In this document: piece after piece, positions 8,199 through 15,837 of the stretch
Layout: each line of letters begins with the position of its first letter
How positions within the stretch are numbered: the stretch's first letter is position 1
Assembly: GCA_045541395.1 (NCBI GenBank)
Contig: JAZQIZ010000018.1
Coordinates: 114,364-178,363 of the forward strand
Direction of reading: 5' to 3'
Length of the DNA stretch: 64,000 bases
Origin: JAZRWQ01 sp045541395
GTDB lineage: Bacteria; Bacillota; Clostridia; Oscillospirales; UMGS1783
The notes under the pieces: model-generated
What the model was told of the DNA's origin: nothing
Seen by the model: the letters and a program-made list of their open reading frames with translations, nothing else
Databases searched by the model: none
Made by a program: the position numbers and the translations under genes

Positions 8199-8227
8199 TT
8201 GAAAGAACGGAATTAATGTAGTATACT
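8199..8227 (+). promoter_or_regulatory. promoter of LysR regulator gene
   Basis: TTGAAA (8199-8204), 17-bp spacer, TATACT (8222-8227). Confidence 0.7.
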
Positions 8228-8245
8228 GATGTGGGAGGCGATAGT

Positions 8246-9127
8246 ATGCAGATATCACAGTTGAGATATTTTATAGAAGTTTGCCGATGGGGCAACATAA
8301 CCAAGGCGGCCCAGGAACTACATATTTCCCAGCCTTCGGTTTCCGCTGCAATAAAAGAATTGGAAAAGGAATTTGGGGTCTTGCTGTTTCAAAGAATAAA
8401 CGGCAGACTTAAAATAACCGAAGAGGGCAAGTTTTTCCTTGTAAGAGCTTACAGGCTTGTTTCCTCCTGCGATGAGCTTGAGCGCTCTATGCGTACAAGC
8501 GGCACCGAAAAGAAAAAGCTTACCATAGGCCTTACTCCAATGATAGCTTCTTCGATTTTTCCTTCTTTATACGAAGGCTTTTATTCTGAATATCCTGATA
8601 CTGAATTTGAAATTGTGGAGCAGGGCTCAATTACCATACACGACCGTCTTACCGAAGGCAGTATAGATCTTGCCATTGCCCTTTTGTCGGTTATGGATAC
8701 GGCGGTTTTTAAAACAAAGGTTTTGCTGCATACGGAATTTTGCCTTTGCGTAAGTGAAAACCATCCGCTTGCAAAAAAAGAATGTGTTTATACCGAGGAT
8801 ATGCACAATCTGCCAATTGCCCTTTTATCGGGCAATACTTATCATTCTCAGGTGCTTCTTAACCGCTGTGAGAAAAACGGAGTTTATCCTAACGTTGTTT
8901 TAAGGTCTAATCAGCTGCAGACAGTCCAGCGAATGGTTCGCCACGGTGACGTATGCACTCTTTTATTAAGGGATGCTGTTCACGTTTCCTCCGGTACGGT
9001 TGCCATTCCATTTGCGGAGCCCGTTTCGGTGGATATAGCCCTTATATGGAACAAAAATATTAATTTGAGCCGCAGAGCCGAGGAATTTATTTCTTTTGTT
9101 AAAAACACTTTTAATGAGGCAAATTGA
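8246..9127 (+). CDS. LysR-family transcriptional regulator
   Basis: A 293-residue LysR regulator: winged helix-turn-helix in residues 1-60 (LRYFIEVCRWGNITKAA, then LHISQPSVSAAIKELE), followed by a type 2 periplasmic-binding-like effector domain (TIGLTPMIASS near residue 90). The start at 8246 is preferred over an upstream in-frame GTG (8231) because GGGAGG lies 7 bp before it and the GTG overlaps that ribosome site. Divergent placement next to malic enzyme suggests it controls malate use, with malate or a related acid as effector; this is inference. Confidence 0.9.
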   Translation: MQISQLRYFIEVCRWGNITKAAQELHISQPSVSAAIKELEKEFGVLLFQRINGRLKITEEGKFFLVRAYRLVSSCDELERSMRTSGTEKKKLTIGLTPMIASSIFPSLYEGFYSEYPDTEFEIVEQGSITIHDRLTEGSIDLAIALLSVMDTAVFKTKVLLHTEFCLCVSENHPLAKKECVYTEDMHNLPIALLSGNTYHSQVLLNRCEKNGVYPNVVLRSNQLQTVQRMVRHGDVCTLLLRDAVHVSSGTVAIPFAEPVSVDIALIWNKNINLSRRAEEFISFVKNTFNEAN

Positions 9128-9128
9128 T

Positions 9129-9157
9129 TTGACAATGTAAGTTATGGTTGATATAAT
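9129..9157 (+). promoter_or_regulatory. consensus promoter of envelope protein gene
   Basis: Perfect TTGACA (9129-9134), 17-bp spacer, perfect TATAAT (9152-9157). Confidence 0.85.
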
Positions 9158-9179
9158 TTTATTGAATGGAGGGAAAATG

Positions 9180-10802
9180 ATGAAAAAGAGAATATTTTCT
9201 TTAATTTTAGTAGTTATTATAGCTCTTAGCGTGCCCTTTAGCGCTTCGGCGGCTGCTTCTGATATTAACCTTTACGGCTTCAGAAATTATGACAGTGAGC
9301 AAAGCGGTTTTGCCTTTGTTTCTCTTTCTCCACAGGCCCCGGCAAAGCTGAACGAGGCAAGCAAGCAGGAGGAGCTTTCCGAAATTCTTTGCGGCACCTC
9401 CTTTGGCGGTAATATTTACGCAGTTGATGAGAACGGCCTTTTTTATAAAATAGATACTGTTGGCTTTAACCGTAATGAGATAGGCACTGCCATTGAAGAT
9501 ATTTCCCTTTACCGCCCTGCTGAAATGGCTTATGATAATATTTCGGGGAAAATGTATCTTTTGTGTTTGGAGCTTGAAAATAACGAAGCAAACGCTCTTT
9601 TTACTGTTGATATAAATTCAGGCGAGGCTACCTTCCAGCGCCATATTATAGGAGCAGCTCAGCTTAAGGGCCTTTCGTTTGACGGAAGCGGTACTCTGTA
9701 CGGTATCGGTGAAAACGGCACTCTTTATAAAATAGACCCTCAAAGCGGCCGTGCTTATACTATAGGTTCAACAGGCTACAGCGCTCTTTACATACAGTCA
9801 ATGTGCTTTGACCGTATCACAAACAGCATTTATTGGGCTTATTATAATGGGGAAGAGGGTAAGCTTATTTCTGTTGACCCTGCAACCGCCATTGCCACCG
9901 AGCTTGGTGTTTTAGGCAAAAATGCCGAAATAACCGCCCTTTGTATGGCTAGTGATGCTTATCTTGTAAATATTGAGTCCGAAGAAGGCGGTATTGCTTA
10001 CGTAAGCGGTGATACCTACTTTAATTCCGGAGAAAAGGCCGCTCTTGTAGCTGAAGTAACCAACGGCTATTCCTTTGGCGGCTGGGCTGTAAACGGCGGT
10101 ACCTTAAGCACTTCAGGTGAGCTTTCCACCACCCTCACAATGCCCGCGAGTGACGTTACCGTTAAGGCATTTTTCCTGCCTAAGAAGGTTTATCAGGAGC
10201 GTACTCTTTACAATAACTCTGCAAAATTTACCCTTAGCGGTAAGAAAGTATACTATAACAGCACTTTGGAAGTAAGCCCCTGGGCAAGCGGAATGGACGG
10301 TTATGATCTTCTTTTGGAGGAAATGGGTGAAAAGCGTACTCTCATAAGCGCCGATGCTGTAAGCTTAACAGCCATGGCTGTAGAAGAAACACCCGGCTTT
10401 AAAAAGTCGGTAAGGCTTACTATCCCCGTTCCTTCGGAATATGAAGGCCGGAAGGTAAACGTTTTTACATACAATGGTGAAAAGATATCAAAAACCTCCG
10501 AGAAGGTGAAGGATGGACAAATAACCCTTAAATTAAAAGAGGTTGGTCCCATAGCAATAACATCCTTCCGTGGCGGCGCTTTCTTTGCAATTTTACTGCT
10601 TGTTTTACTTACAGGCTCCGTTGGATTTTTGGTTTACGCCTTCCGTGACGTAATAAAAAGCAGCCTAAAAAAGGATATTGGTAAAATAAAGACTAAGGTC
10701 AAAATAAAAAAAGCAAAACACCAAACCGAAAAGCAAAGTGAACAGGTGTTTGCTGCTCTTGATGAACAGGATCTGGAAAACAGCCGTTATAACATAAAAT
10801 AA
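9180..10802 (+). CDS. secreted, membrane-anchored protein with propeller-like and bacterial-repeat regions
   Basis: A 540-residue exported protein of unknown function. A signal peptide (to about residue 26, SASA) is followed by repeated blades such as YAVDENGLFYKID and LYGIGENGTLYKID, like a beta-propeller. Then comes a bacterial-repeat/InlB-type module (GGWAVNGGTLS, TLTMPASDVTVKAFF) and a C-terminal transmembrane helix (FAILLLVLLTGSVGFLVYAF) with a basic cytoplasmic tail. The start at 9180 is preferred over ATG 9177 because GGAGGG lies at 6 bp spacing. It probably sits on the outer face of the membrane with most of the chain outside. I do not recognise a specific function. Confidence 0.75.
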   Translation: MKKRIFSLILVVIIALSVPFSASAAASDINLYGFRNYDSEQSGFAFVSLSPQAPAKLNEASKQEELSEILCGTSFGGNIYAVDENGLFYKIDTVGFNRNEIGTAIEDISLYRPAEMAYDNISGKMYLLCLELENNEANALFTVDINSGEATFQRHIIGAAQLKGLSFDGSGTLYGIGENGTLYKIDPQSGRAYTIGSTGYSALYIQSMCFDRITNSIYWAYYNGEEGKLISVDPATAIATELGVLGKNAEITALCMASDAYLVNIESEEGGIAYVSGDTYFNSGEKAALVAEVTNGYSFGGWAVNGGTLSTSGELSTTLTMPASDVTVKAFFLPKKVYQERTLYNNSAKFTLSGKKVYYNSTLEVSPWASGMDGYDLLLEEMGEKRTLISADAVSLTAMAVEETPGFKKSVRLTIPVPSEYEGRKVNVFTYNGEKISKTSEKVKDGQITLKLKEVGPIAITSFRGGAFFAILLLVLLTGSVGFLVYAFRDVIKSSLKKDIGKIKTKVKIKKAKHQTEKQSEQVFAALDEQDLENSRYNIK

Positions 10803-10805
10803 AGT

Positions 10806-10838
10806 AAAGAGCTTGAGTTTTTACTCAAGCTCTTTTTT
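10806..10838. terminator. bidirectional terminator
   Basis: Stem AAAGAGCTTGAGT / ACTCAAGCTCTTT with a TTTT loop and T-run, between convergent genes. The right edge touches the stop of the Crp/Fnr gene. Confidence 0.88.
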
Positions 10839-11493
10839 ATAACAGTTCAAAGGTATTCTTTTTAGTTATAATAAGGCCCTCTTTTTGCAGCTTGCTTATT
10901 TCTGTGCTTAGTCCGCTTCTTTCTACTTCAAGGTAATCGGCTAATTCCTGTCGGTTAAAGGGTATTGTAAATTTTAATGAGCCCTCCTTTTTGGATTGCA
11001 AGTCAAGGTAAGCCAAAAGCTTTTCTCTTGTAGAACGCTTGGAGGTTACTTCAACCTTTTGGTGAAAAAGAATATTCTTTTTTGCAAGCTCCTTCATAAG
11101 GTTAAAAATAAGCTGATGGTGAAAAGCGCAAGCGTTTTTGCAGGTATGAAGCAGATGAGAGCAGTTTAACAGCATAATTTCGCTTTCTTCATCAGCAATA
11201 ACGCTTACCGAAGAAACCGCCTGCGCACAGGCAAAGGCCTCTCCAAACATATCCCCCTTTTCAATTTTTGAAACAATGGAGCGGTTGCCGTAAAAATCGG
11301 TCTTTTCAATGTGAGCCGAGCCCGAAAGTAAAATCCCAATATGCTTTGCGGCCTTTCCTTCAGCGAAAACAGTATATTTTTTATCATATACCTCTACAGT
11401 TGCTCCAAGACAGCCAAGCATTTTAATAAGGCTTGTATCATCTACGTCCTGAAACAAAGCAACTTTTTTTAAGATATCAGAATATTTTTTCAT
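10837..11493 (-). CDS. Crp/Fnr-family transcriptional regulator (HcpR-like by context)
   Basis: A 218-residue regulator with an N-terminal cyclic-nucleotide-type beta-barrel (ILLSGSAHIEK, GDMFGEAFACAQ) and a C-terminal winged helix (NRQELADYLEVERSGLSTEI from about residue 175). Several cysteines lie in the sensor region but not in the Fnr N-terminal cluster pattern. Divergent from a 4Fe-4S protein gene and next to flavodiiron/rubredoxin genes, it resembles the HcpR group that senses nitric oxide in anaerobes; that assignment is contextual. It probably binds the palindrome at 11509-11522. Confidence 0.87.
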   Translation of the reverse strand: MKKYSDILKKVALFQDVDDTSLIKMLGCLGATVEVYDKKYTVFAEGKAAKHIGILLSGSAHIEKTDFYGNRSIVSKIEKGDMFGEAFACAQAVSSVSVIADEESEIMLLNCSHLLHTCKNACAFHHQLIFNLMKELAKKNILFHQKVEVTSKRSTREKLLAYLDLQSKKEGSLKFTIPFNRQELADYLEVERSGLSTEISKLQKEGLIITKKNTFELL

Positions 11494-11508
11494 ATTATTC
11501 TCCGCTTT

Positions 11509-11550
11509 GTTGAAATTTCAACAGAATTTACGGTTTGATTATACTATAAT
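11509..11550 (+). promoter_or_regulatory. Crp/Fnr operator and activator-dependent promoter
   Basis: A perfect 14-bp palindrome GTTGAAATTTCAAC (11509-11522) precedes a perfect -10 TATAAT (11545-11550) that has no recognisable -35. With the start point expected near 11557, the palindrome is centred at -41.5, the class II activator position. It lies between the divergent Crp/Fnr and 4Fe-4S genes. Confidence 0.7.
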
Positions 11551-11582
11551 ATAGCCATAAAAACAAGGGAGGATACGTAAAA

Positions 11583-12275
11583 ATGTTAAGAAGAATAATT
11601 AAAATAGATGAAAGTAAATGTAACGGTTGCAGCGCATGCGCAACTGCCTGTCATGAAGGTGCAATTCAGATGATAGACGGTGTTGCAAAATTAACAAGAG
11701 AAGATTATTGCGACGGCCTGGGCGATTGCCTGCCGGCCTGCCCAACAGGGGCCATAACCTTTGAAGAAAGAGAAGCTTTGGAATATAACGAGGAGGCTGT
11801 GAAAATGAATAAGTTTAATAAACAGGGAGAAAAATTACCTTGCGGTTGCCCGGGCACCAACTCCAAAACCATAAAGAGGGAGACCGCCTGCGTTCCTAAA
11901 ACAAATATCTCAAGTCAGCTTATGCAGTGGCCCTGTCAGATAAAGCTTGTTCCTGTTAACGCACCGTATTTTGATGACGCAAATTTACTTATTGCCGCCG
12001 ATTGCACCGCCTTTGCATACGGCAATTTTCATAACGATTTTATAAGAAATCATATAACCCTTATAGGCTGCCCCAAGCTTGATGAAGGCGATTACACCGA
12101 TAAGCTTACAGCAATTATTTCAAACAATAATATTAAGAGCGTTAAGGTAGTAAGAATGGAAGTACCCTGCTGCGGCGGAATTGAAAATGCCGTTAGAAGG
12201 GCACTTATGGCCAGCGGTAAGTTTATTCCCTGGCAGGTAGTAACAGTAAGCACAGACGGCAAAATAATTGATTGA
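11583..12275 (+). CDS. 4Fe-4S ferredoxin-domain protein
   Basis: A 230-residue protein. Residues 1-60 form a ferredoxin domain with a full cluster motif (Cys13, 16, 19, 23) and a second region with Cys43, Cys49 and Cys53 (CDGLGDCLPACP), which is one cysteine short of the classical pattern. The remainder carries a CGCPGT segment near residue 87, a CTAFAYGNF segment and an EVPCCGGIE motif near residue 200. Proteins of this kind often accompany Crp/Fnr regulators and hybrid-cluster or flavodiiron proteins in clostridia. It probably moves electrons during nitrosative or oxidative stress. The start is supported by GGGAGG. Confidence 0.82.
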   Translation: MLRRIIKIDESKCNGCSACATACHEGAIQMIDGVAKLTREDYCDGLGDCLPACPTGAITFEEREALEYNEEAVKMNKFNKQGEKLPCGCPGTNSKTIKRETACVPKTNISSQLMQWPCQIKLVPVNAPYFDDANLLIAADCTAFAYGNFHNDFIRNHITLIGCPKLDEGDYTDKLTAIISNNNIKSVKVVRMEVPCCGGIENAVRRALMASGKFIPWQVVTVSTDGKIID

Positions 12276-12281
12276 TTGGTA

Positions 12282-12310
12282 TTGAAATTATTATAAATTA
12301 GTGGTATAAA
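12282..12310 (+). promoter_or_regulatory. promoter of flavodiiron gene
   Basis: TTGAAA (12282-12287), 17-bp spacer, TATAAA (12305-12310). A second -10-like TATAAT lies nearby at about 12318. Confidence 0.55.
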
Positions 12311-12341
12311 TAGTGTATATAATAAAAAAAGAGGTTAAGCT

Positions 12342-14132
12342 ATGAACGTAACAAAAGATATAAAATATATAGGCGTTAATGATCATCAGATAGATCTGTT
12401 TGAAGGTCAGTACGTTGTTCCCAACGGTATGTCTTATAACTCCTATGCAATTATTGATGAAAAAATTGCAATTATGGATACCGTTGATCAGAATTTCACC
12501 CATCAGTGGCTGGATAATATTCGCGATGCCTTAGGCTCCCGAAAGCCCGATTATCTTGTGGTTCAGCATATGGAACCGGATCACAGCGCTAATATAGTTA
12601 ATTTTACAAAAATTTATCCCGATGCCAAAATCGTTTCCTCCAAAAAGGCATTTACTATGATGGGTAATTTCTTCGGTACCGATTTTGCCAATAAGCAGAT
12701 AGTAGTAGGGGAAGGCGATACCCTTTCTTTAGGTAAGCACAATTTAACCTTCGTTACTGCTCCTATGGTTCATTGGCCTGAGGTTATTGTAACCTATGAC
12801 AGTACCGATAAAGTATTATTCTCTGCCGACGGCTTTGGTAAGTTCGGCGCTCTGGATGTGGAAGAGGATTGGGCTTGCGAAGCAAGAAGATATTATATCG
12901 GCATTGTTGGAAAATACGGCGCGCAGGTACAGAATCTTCTTAAAAAGGCCGCAGGTCTTGATATTCAGATCATCTGCCCCTTGCACGGCCCCGTTTTAAA
13001 TGAAAATTTAGGCTATTATTTGAATCTTTATAATACCTGGTCCTCCTATCAGCCGGAGGAAGAGGGAATTGTTATTGCCTATACCTCCGTATACGGCAAC
13101 ACCAAAAAGGCCGTTATGCAGCTGGCCGAAAAATTAAAGGAATACGGCTGCCCAAAGGTTACCGTAAACGACCTTGCACGTTGCGATATGGCCGAGGCTG
13201 TGGAGGATGCTTTCCGCTATTCTAAAATAGTTCTTGCTACCACCACCTATAATGCCGATATATTCCCCTTTATGCGAACCTTTATTGATCATCTCACCGA
13301 AAGAAACTTCTCTAACCGTACCGTTGCCTTTATAGAAAACGGCTCCTGGGCTCCACTTGCAACCAAGGTTATGAAGGGTATGCTTGAAAACAGCAAGAAT
13401 TTAACCTACGCTGAAAATACCGTAAGGATCCTTTCTGCTCTTAATGAAGAAAGCACTGCCTCTCTGGAAGCCCTTGCTAAAGAGCTTTGCAAAGATTATC
13501 TTGCAAAACAGGATTCCACCGCCGATAAAAACGATCTTACCGCTCTGTTCAACATTGGCTACGGCCTTTACGTTGTTACTTCCAAGGACGGCGAAAAGGA
13601 TAACGGGCTTATTGTAAATACTGTTACGCAGGTTACAAATAACCCCAACAGAATTGCGGTAACGATCAATAAAGAAAACTATTCTCACCATATTATCAAG
13701 CAAACCGGCATAATGAATATAAACTGCCTTACTGAAGAGGCTCCCTTTAAGGTATTTGAGGCTTTTGGCTTTGTAAGCGGAAGAAATGTGGATAAGTTTG
13801 CAGATTGCAAGCCTCTCCGTTCCGATAACGGCCTGGCCTTCCTACCTCGCTATATTAATTCATTTATGTCATTAAAGGTTGAACAGTATGTAGATCTTGA
13901 TACCCATGGTATGTTTATCTGCTCCGTAACCGAAGCAAGAGTTATTTCAGATAAGAATACTATGACCTATACCTATTATCAGAACAACGTTAAGCCCAAG
14001 CCTGAAACCGAAGGCAAAAAAGGCTTTGTTTGTAAGGTATGCGGCTGGATATATGAAGGCGAGACCTTACCTGAAGATATTGTATGCCCCTTATGCAAAC
14101 ACGGTGCTGCCGATTTTGAACCTATAAATTAA
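12342..14132 (+). CDS. flavodiiron protein fused to flavin reductase-like and rubredoxin domains
   Basis: A 596-residue multidomain enzyme that probably reduces O2 to water and/or NO to N2O. The metallo-beta-lactamase diiron domain (residues 1-240) has H76xE78xD80H81, His144, Asp163 and His215. A flavodoxin domain (about 242-385) has the FMN loop YTSVYGNTKKA. A flavin reductase-like FMN-binding domain spans about 397-548. A C-terminal rubredoxin (about 560-596) has Cys564, 567, 582 and 585. The core alone is about 400 residues, so the extra domains build part of the electron chain into one chain. A separate small rubredoxin follows 19 bp later. Confidence 0.92.
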   Translation: MNVTKDIKYIGVNDHQIDLFEGQYVVPNGMSYNSYAIIDEKIAIMDTVDQNFTHQWLDNIRDALGSRKPDYLVVQHMEPDHSANIVNFTKIYPDAKIVSSKKAFTMMGNFFGTDFANKQIVVGEGDTLSLGKHNLTFVTAPMVHWPEVIVTYDSTDKVLFSADGFGKFGALDVEEDWACEARRYYIGIVGKYGAQVQNLLKKAAGLDIQIICPLHGPVLNENLGYYLNLYNTWSSYQPEEEGIVIAYTSVYGNTKKAVMQLAEKLKEYGCPKVTVNDLARCDMAEAVEDAFRYSKIVLATTTYNADIFPFMRTFIDHLTERNFSNRTVAFIENGSWAPLATKVMKGMLENSKNLTYAENTVRILSALNEESTASLEALAKELCKDYLAKQDSTADKNDLTALFNIGYGLYVVTSKDGEKDNGLIVNTVTQVTNNPNRIAVTINKENYSHHIIKQTGIMNINCLTEEAPFKVFEAFGFVSGRNVDKFADCKPLRSDNGLAFLPRYINSFMSLKVEQYVDLDTHGMFICSVTEARVISDKNTMTYTYYQNNVKPKPETEGKKGFVCKVCGWIYEGETLPEDIVCPLCKHGAADFEPIN

Positions 14133-14151
14133 TTAAAAAGGAGATATTATT

Positions 14152-14286
14152 ATGAAGTATGAATGCGTATGCGGCTGGATCTATGACGAAGAGGAGACCG
14201 GCGTAAAGTTTTCTGATCTTCCCGATGATTTTGTATGTGAACTCTGCGGCTTAGGTAAAGAGGATTTTACTCCCGTAGAAGAATAA
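14152..14286 (+). CDS. small rubredoxin with shortened first cysteine motif
   Basis: A 44-residue rubredoxin-like protein beginning MKYECVCGWIYDEEE, with FVCELCGLGKEDF near the end. The second knuckle is the usual CxxCG. The first reads Cys5-Val-Cys7-Gly, one residue shorter than the normal CxxCG, so iron ligation may be altered. Acidic and very short, it is probably an electron donor to the flavodiiron protein encoded just upstream. AAGGAG lies 9 bp before the start. It is cotranscribed with the preceding gene and ends at a terminator. Confidence 0.85.
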   Translation: MKYECVCGWIYDEEETGVKFSDLPDDFVCELCGLGKEDFTPVEE

Positions 14287-14302
14287 AAGGCTTTGCTGCA
14301 AT

Positions 14303-14341
14303 AAATAAAAGTAGACACTTTTTGTGTCTACTTTTATTTTT
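14303..14341 (+). terminator. terminator of flavodiiron-rubredoxin operon
   Basis: 16-bp stem (14303-14318 with 14324-14339) around TTTTT, ending in a T-rich tract. Confidence 0.9.
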
Positions 14342-14383
14342 ATGACGAACAGGACTGTTTTAATTTTTCTTTTGAGCATATTC

Positions 14384-15625
14384 TCAGCCTCCGATTCTTG
14401 ATAAGATAACAGTACCATTTTCTACTTTATCAATTTTGTACTCACAGAATACTGCACTATTATTTCGCAAACAAAAGTCTTTATTGCTCAATATTTCATC
14501 GTTCTCTATTGCCTGAACAAAACAAAGTTCATTTTCCCGTTTTTGCAGAAATGTTACGTTTTCACTTAGCTTACCTATTTCAGTAATTTTAAAATCTGCC
14601 TGGTCTGCAGTATACAGTGAGTTATTTGCAATAAAATAAATTTTCTTTTTATCACAGTAAACCGAGGAGACACCTGATTCAAATATTATTTCAGGTTCTT
14701 GAAACGGCAAATAACCATAAAGGGATCCGTTGGCTATAAATAAGTTTTGATTGTTTATATTGTAATTTGAATTATAAACTTCTCCTTCAAACACGGTCTG
14801 CATTATTCCGGTATAACCATCGTGCATTGTATAAACATTTTTCCGGCTGTCATATCTCCATTGATATCTTCTGCCTGTAGACACTTTTGGATCAAACACT
14901 TCCATATATTCATTAACATCGGATTTTCGGATTTCGCCATTGCTCAGTATTCCGTATTCTGTTTTGAGTCCATTGAAACTATCAATCGTTGCAAGTGCGC
15001 TTTTTCTTATTAATATCCCATTTTCAGCACAAACTCTGACCCACGTAACAATTCCGCTATCGTGACATTCTAACGCTGTATTTTTACCGATATCGCCGTA
15101 TTCAGTTTTATTTTTACCTTCAAGGTCAATAGAACACAAATTATTGTTTTCCACAAAGTAAATTATATCTTTTGAAGCAGTTATAAGAGTAAGTGCTCCG
15201 CTTGTTTCATATAAAAGCTTGGGCTCTGTTGTTGCAGTAATATGGTAAATGTATTTTCCGCTTTCATAAGAATCCATATCTTTGTTCGTTATATAATAAT
15301 AGTCATTTCCGACAATGGCATAGTCAGTAAAATAGCCACCATCATTATCGATCAAAGCCTTATTATCACTGTTATACGTATATCTTACAGCCATATTCCC
15401 TTGAAAAGAGAAACTCAAATAATAATTATCTTCAGGACCGCTAAGCTCAGGGAAGGTATTCGAAATTTCGTCAGTAGAGGGAATAATTTCAGGAACGCTT
15501 TCAGGAGCAGGGGCGCTTTCCTGTACCGTTTGGCTCGGTTGTGGCTTATTTTGTCCGCAGCCAAGTATAGAAAAAAGCATTGCCACACATAAAATAAGGG
15601 CAAAAAATCTTTGGGTCTTCTTCAT
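14384..15625 (-). CDS. lipoprotein with propeller-like (DUF5050-like) repeats
   Basis: A 413-residue putative lipoprotein: signal peptide with lipobox ILGC, an acidic/proline linker, then repeated strands of the kind YFTDYAIVGNDYYYIT, TASKDIIYFVENNNLCSIDLEG and KKKIYFIANNSLYTAD, suggesting a beta-propeller like DUF5050. The start at 15625 is chosen for its strong AAAGGAGGCG site and the signal peptide; the frame is open 57 bp further upstream. Function is unknown, probably on the outer membrane face. The promoter and an upstream 19-bp element are shared with the lipoprotein at 26921-27865. Confidence 0.75.
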   Translation of the reverse strand: MKKTQRFFALILCVAMLFSILGCGQNKPQPSQTVQESAPAPESVPEIIPSTDEISNTFPELSGPEDNYYLSFSFQGNMAVRYTYNSDNKALIDNDGGYFTDYAIVGNDYYYITNKDMDSYESGKYIYHITATTEPKLLYETSGALTLITASKDIIYFVENNNLCSIDLEGKNKTEYGDIGKNTALECHDSGIVTWVRVCAENGILIRKSALATIDSFNGLKTEYGILSNGEIRKSDVNEYMEVFDPKVSTGRRYQWRYDSRKNVYTMHDGYTGIMQTVFEGEVYNSNYNINNQNLFIANGSLYGYLPFQEPEIIFESGVSSVYCDKKKIYFIANNSLYTADQADFKITEIGKLSENVTFLQKRENELCFVQAIENDEILSNKDFCLRNNSAVFCEYKIDKVENGTVILSRIGG

Positions 15626-15672
15626 AAAAGCGCCTCCTTTATTTTTATAAAAAATGGAAATATTGTAATTCA

Positions 15673-15701
15673 AAGATAACATACTAAAAAGCCTTAGTCA
15701 A
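15673..15701 (-). promoter_or_regulatory. promoter of lipoprotein gene 14384-15625
   Basis: Minus strand TTGACT (15696-15701), 17-bp spacer, TATCTT (15673-15678). Confidence 0.75.
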
Positions 15702-15750
15702 TAGGTAAGATCCACAAAAATATGGGAATTTTCGAAAATTTTCTGCAAAA

Positions 15751-15778
15751 ATGACAAAACGGTTACAAAGCGGTAACA
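15751..15778 (-). promoter_or_regulatory. triple direct repeat, response-regulator-like box
   Basis: On the minus strand three hexamers, TGTTAC, TGTAAC and TGTCAT, are spaced by 5 bp (11-bp period). The first two match the WalR/YycF-type consensus TGTWAH-N5-TGTWAH. The 19 bp at 15751-15769 recur exactly at 28029-28047, and both copies lie 49 bp upstream of the -35 box of a lipoprotein promoter. Confidence 0.6.
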
Positions 15779-15806
15779 ACCTGTTACTTTTTCAGAGAGG
15801 TATAAC

Positions 15807-15837
15807 AAAAAAGTGATGCTTTCGCATCACTTTTTTT
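15807..15837 (-). terminator. terminator of aminopeptidase-alarmone synthetase operon
   Basis: Stem GTGATGC / GCATCAC with GAAA loop and flanking A- and T-runs. The stop codon of the synthetase gene lies within it. A near copy stands at 28095-28126. Confidence 0.88.
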
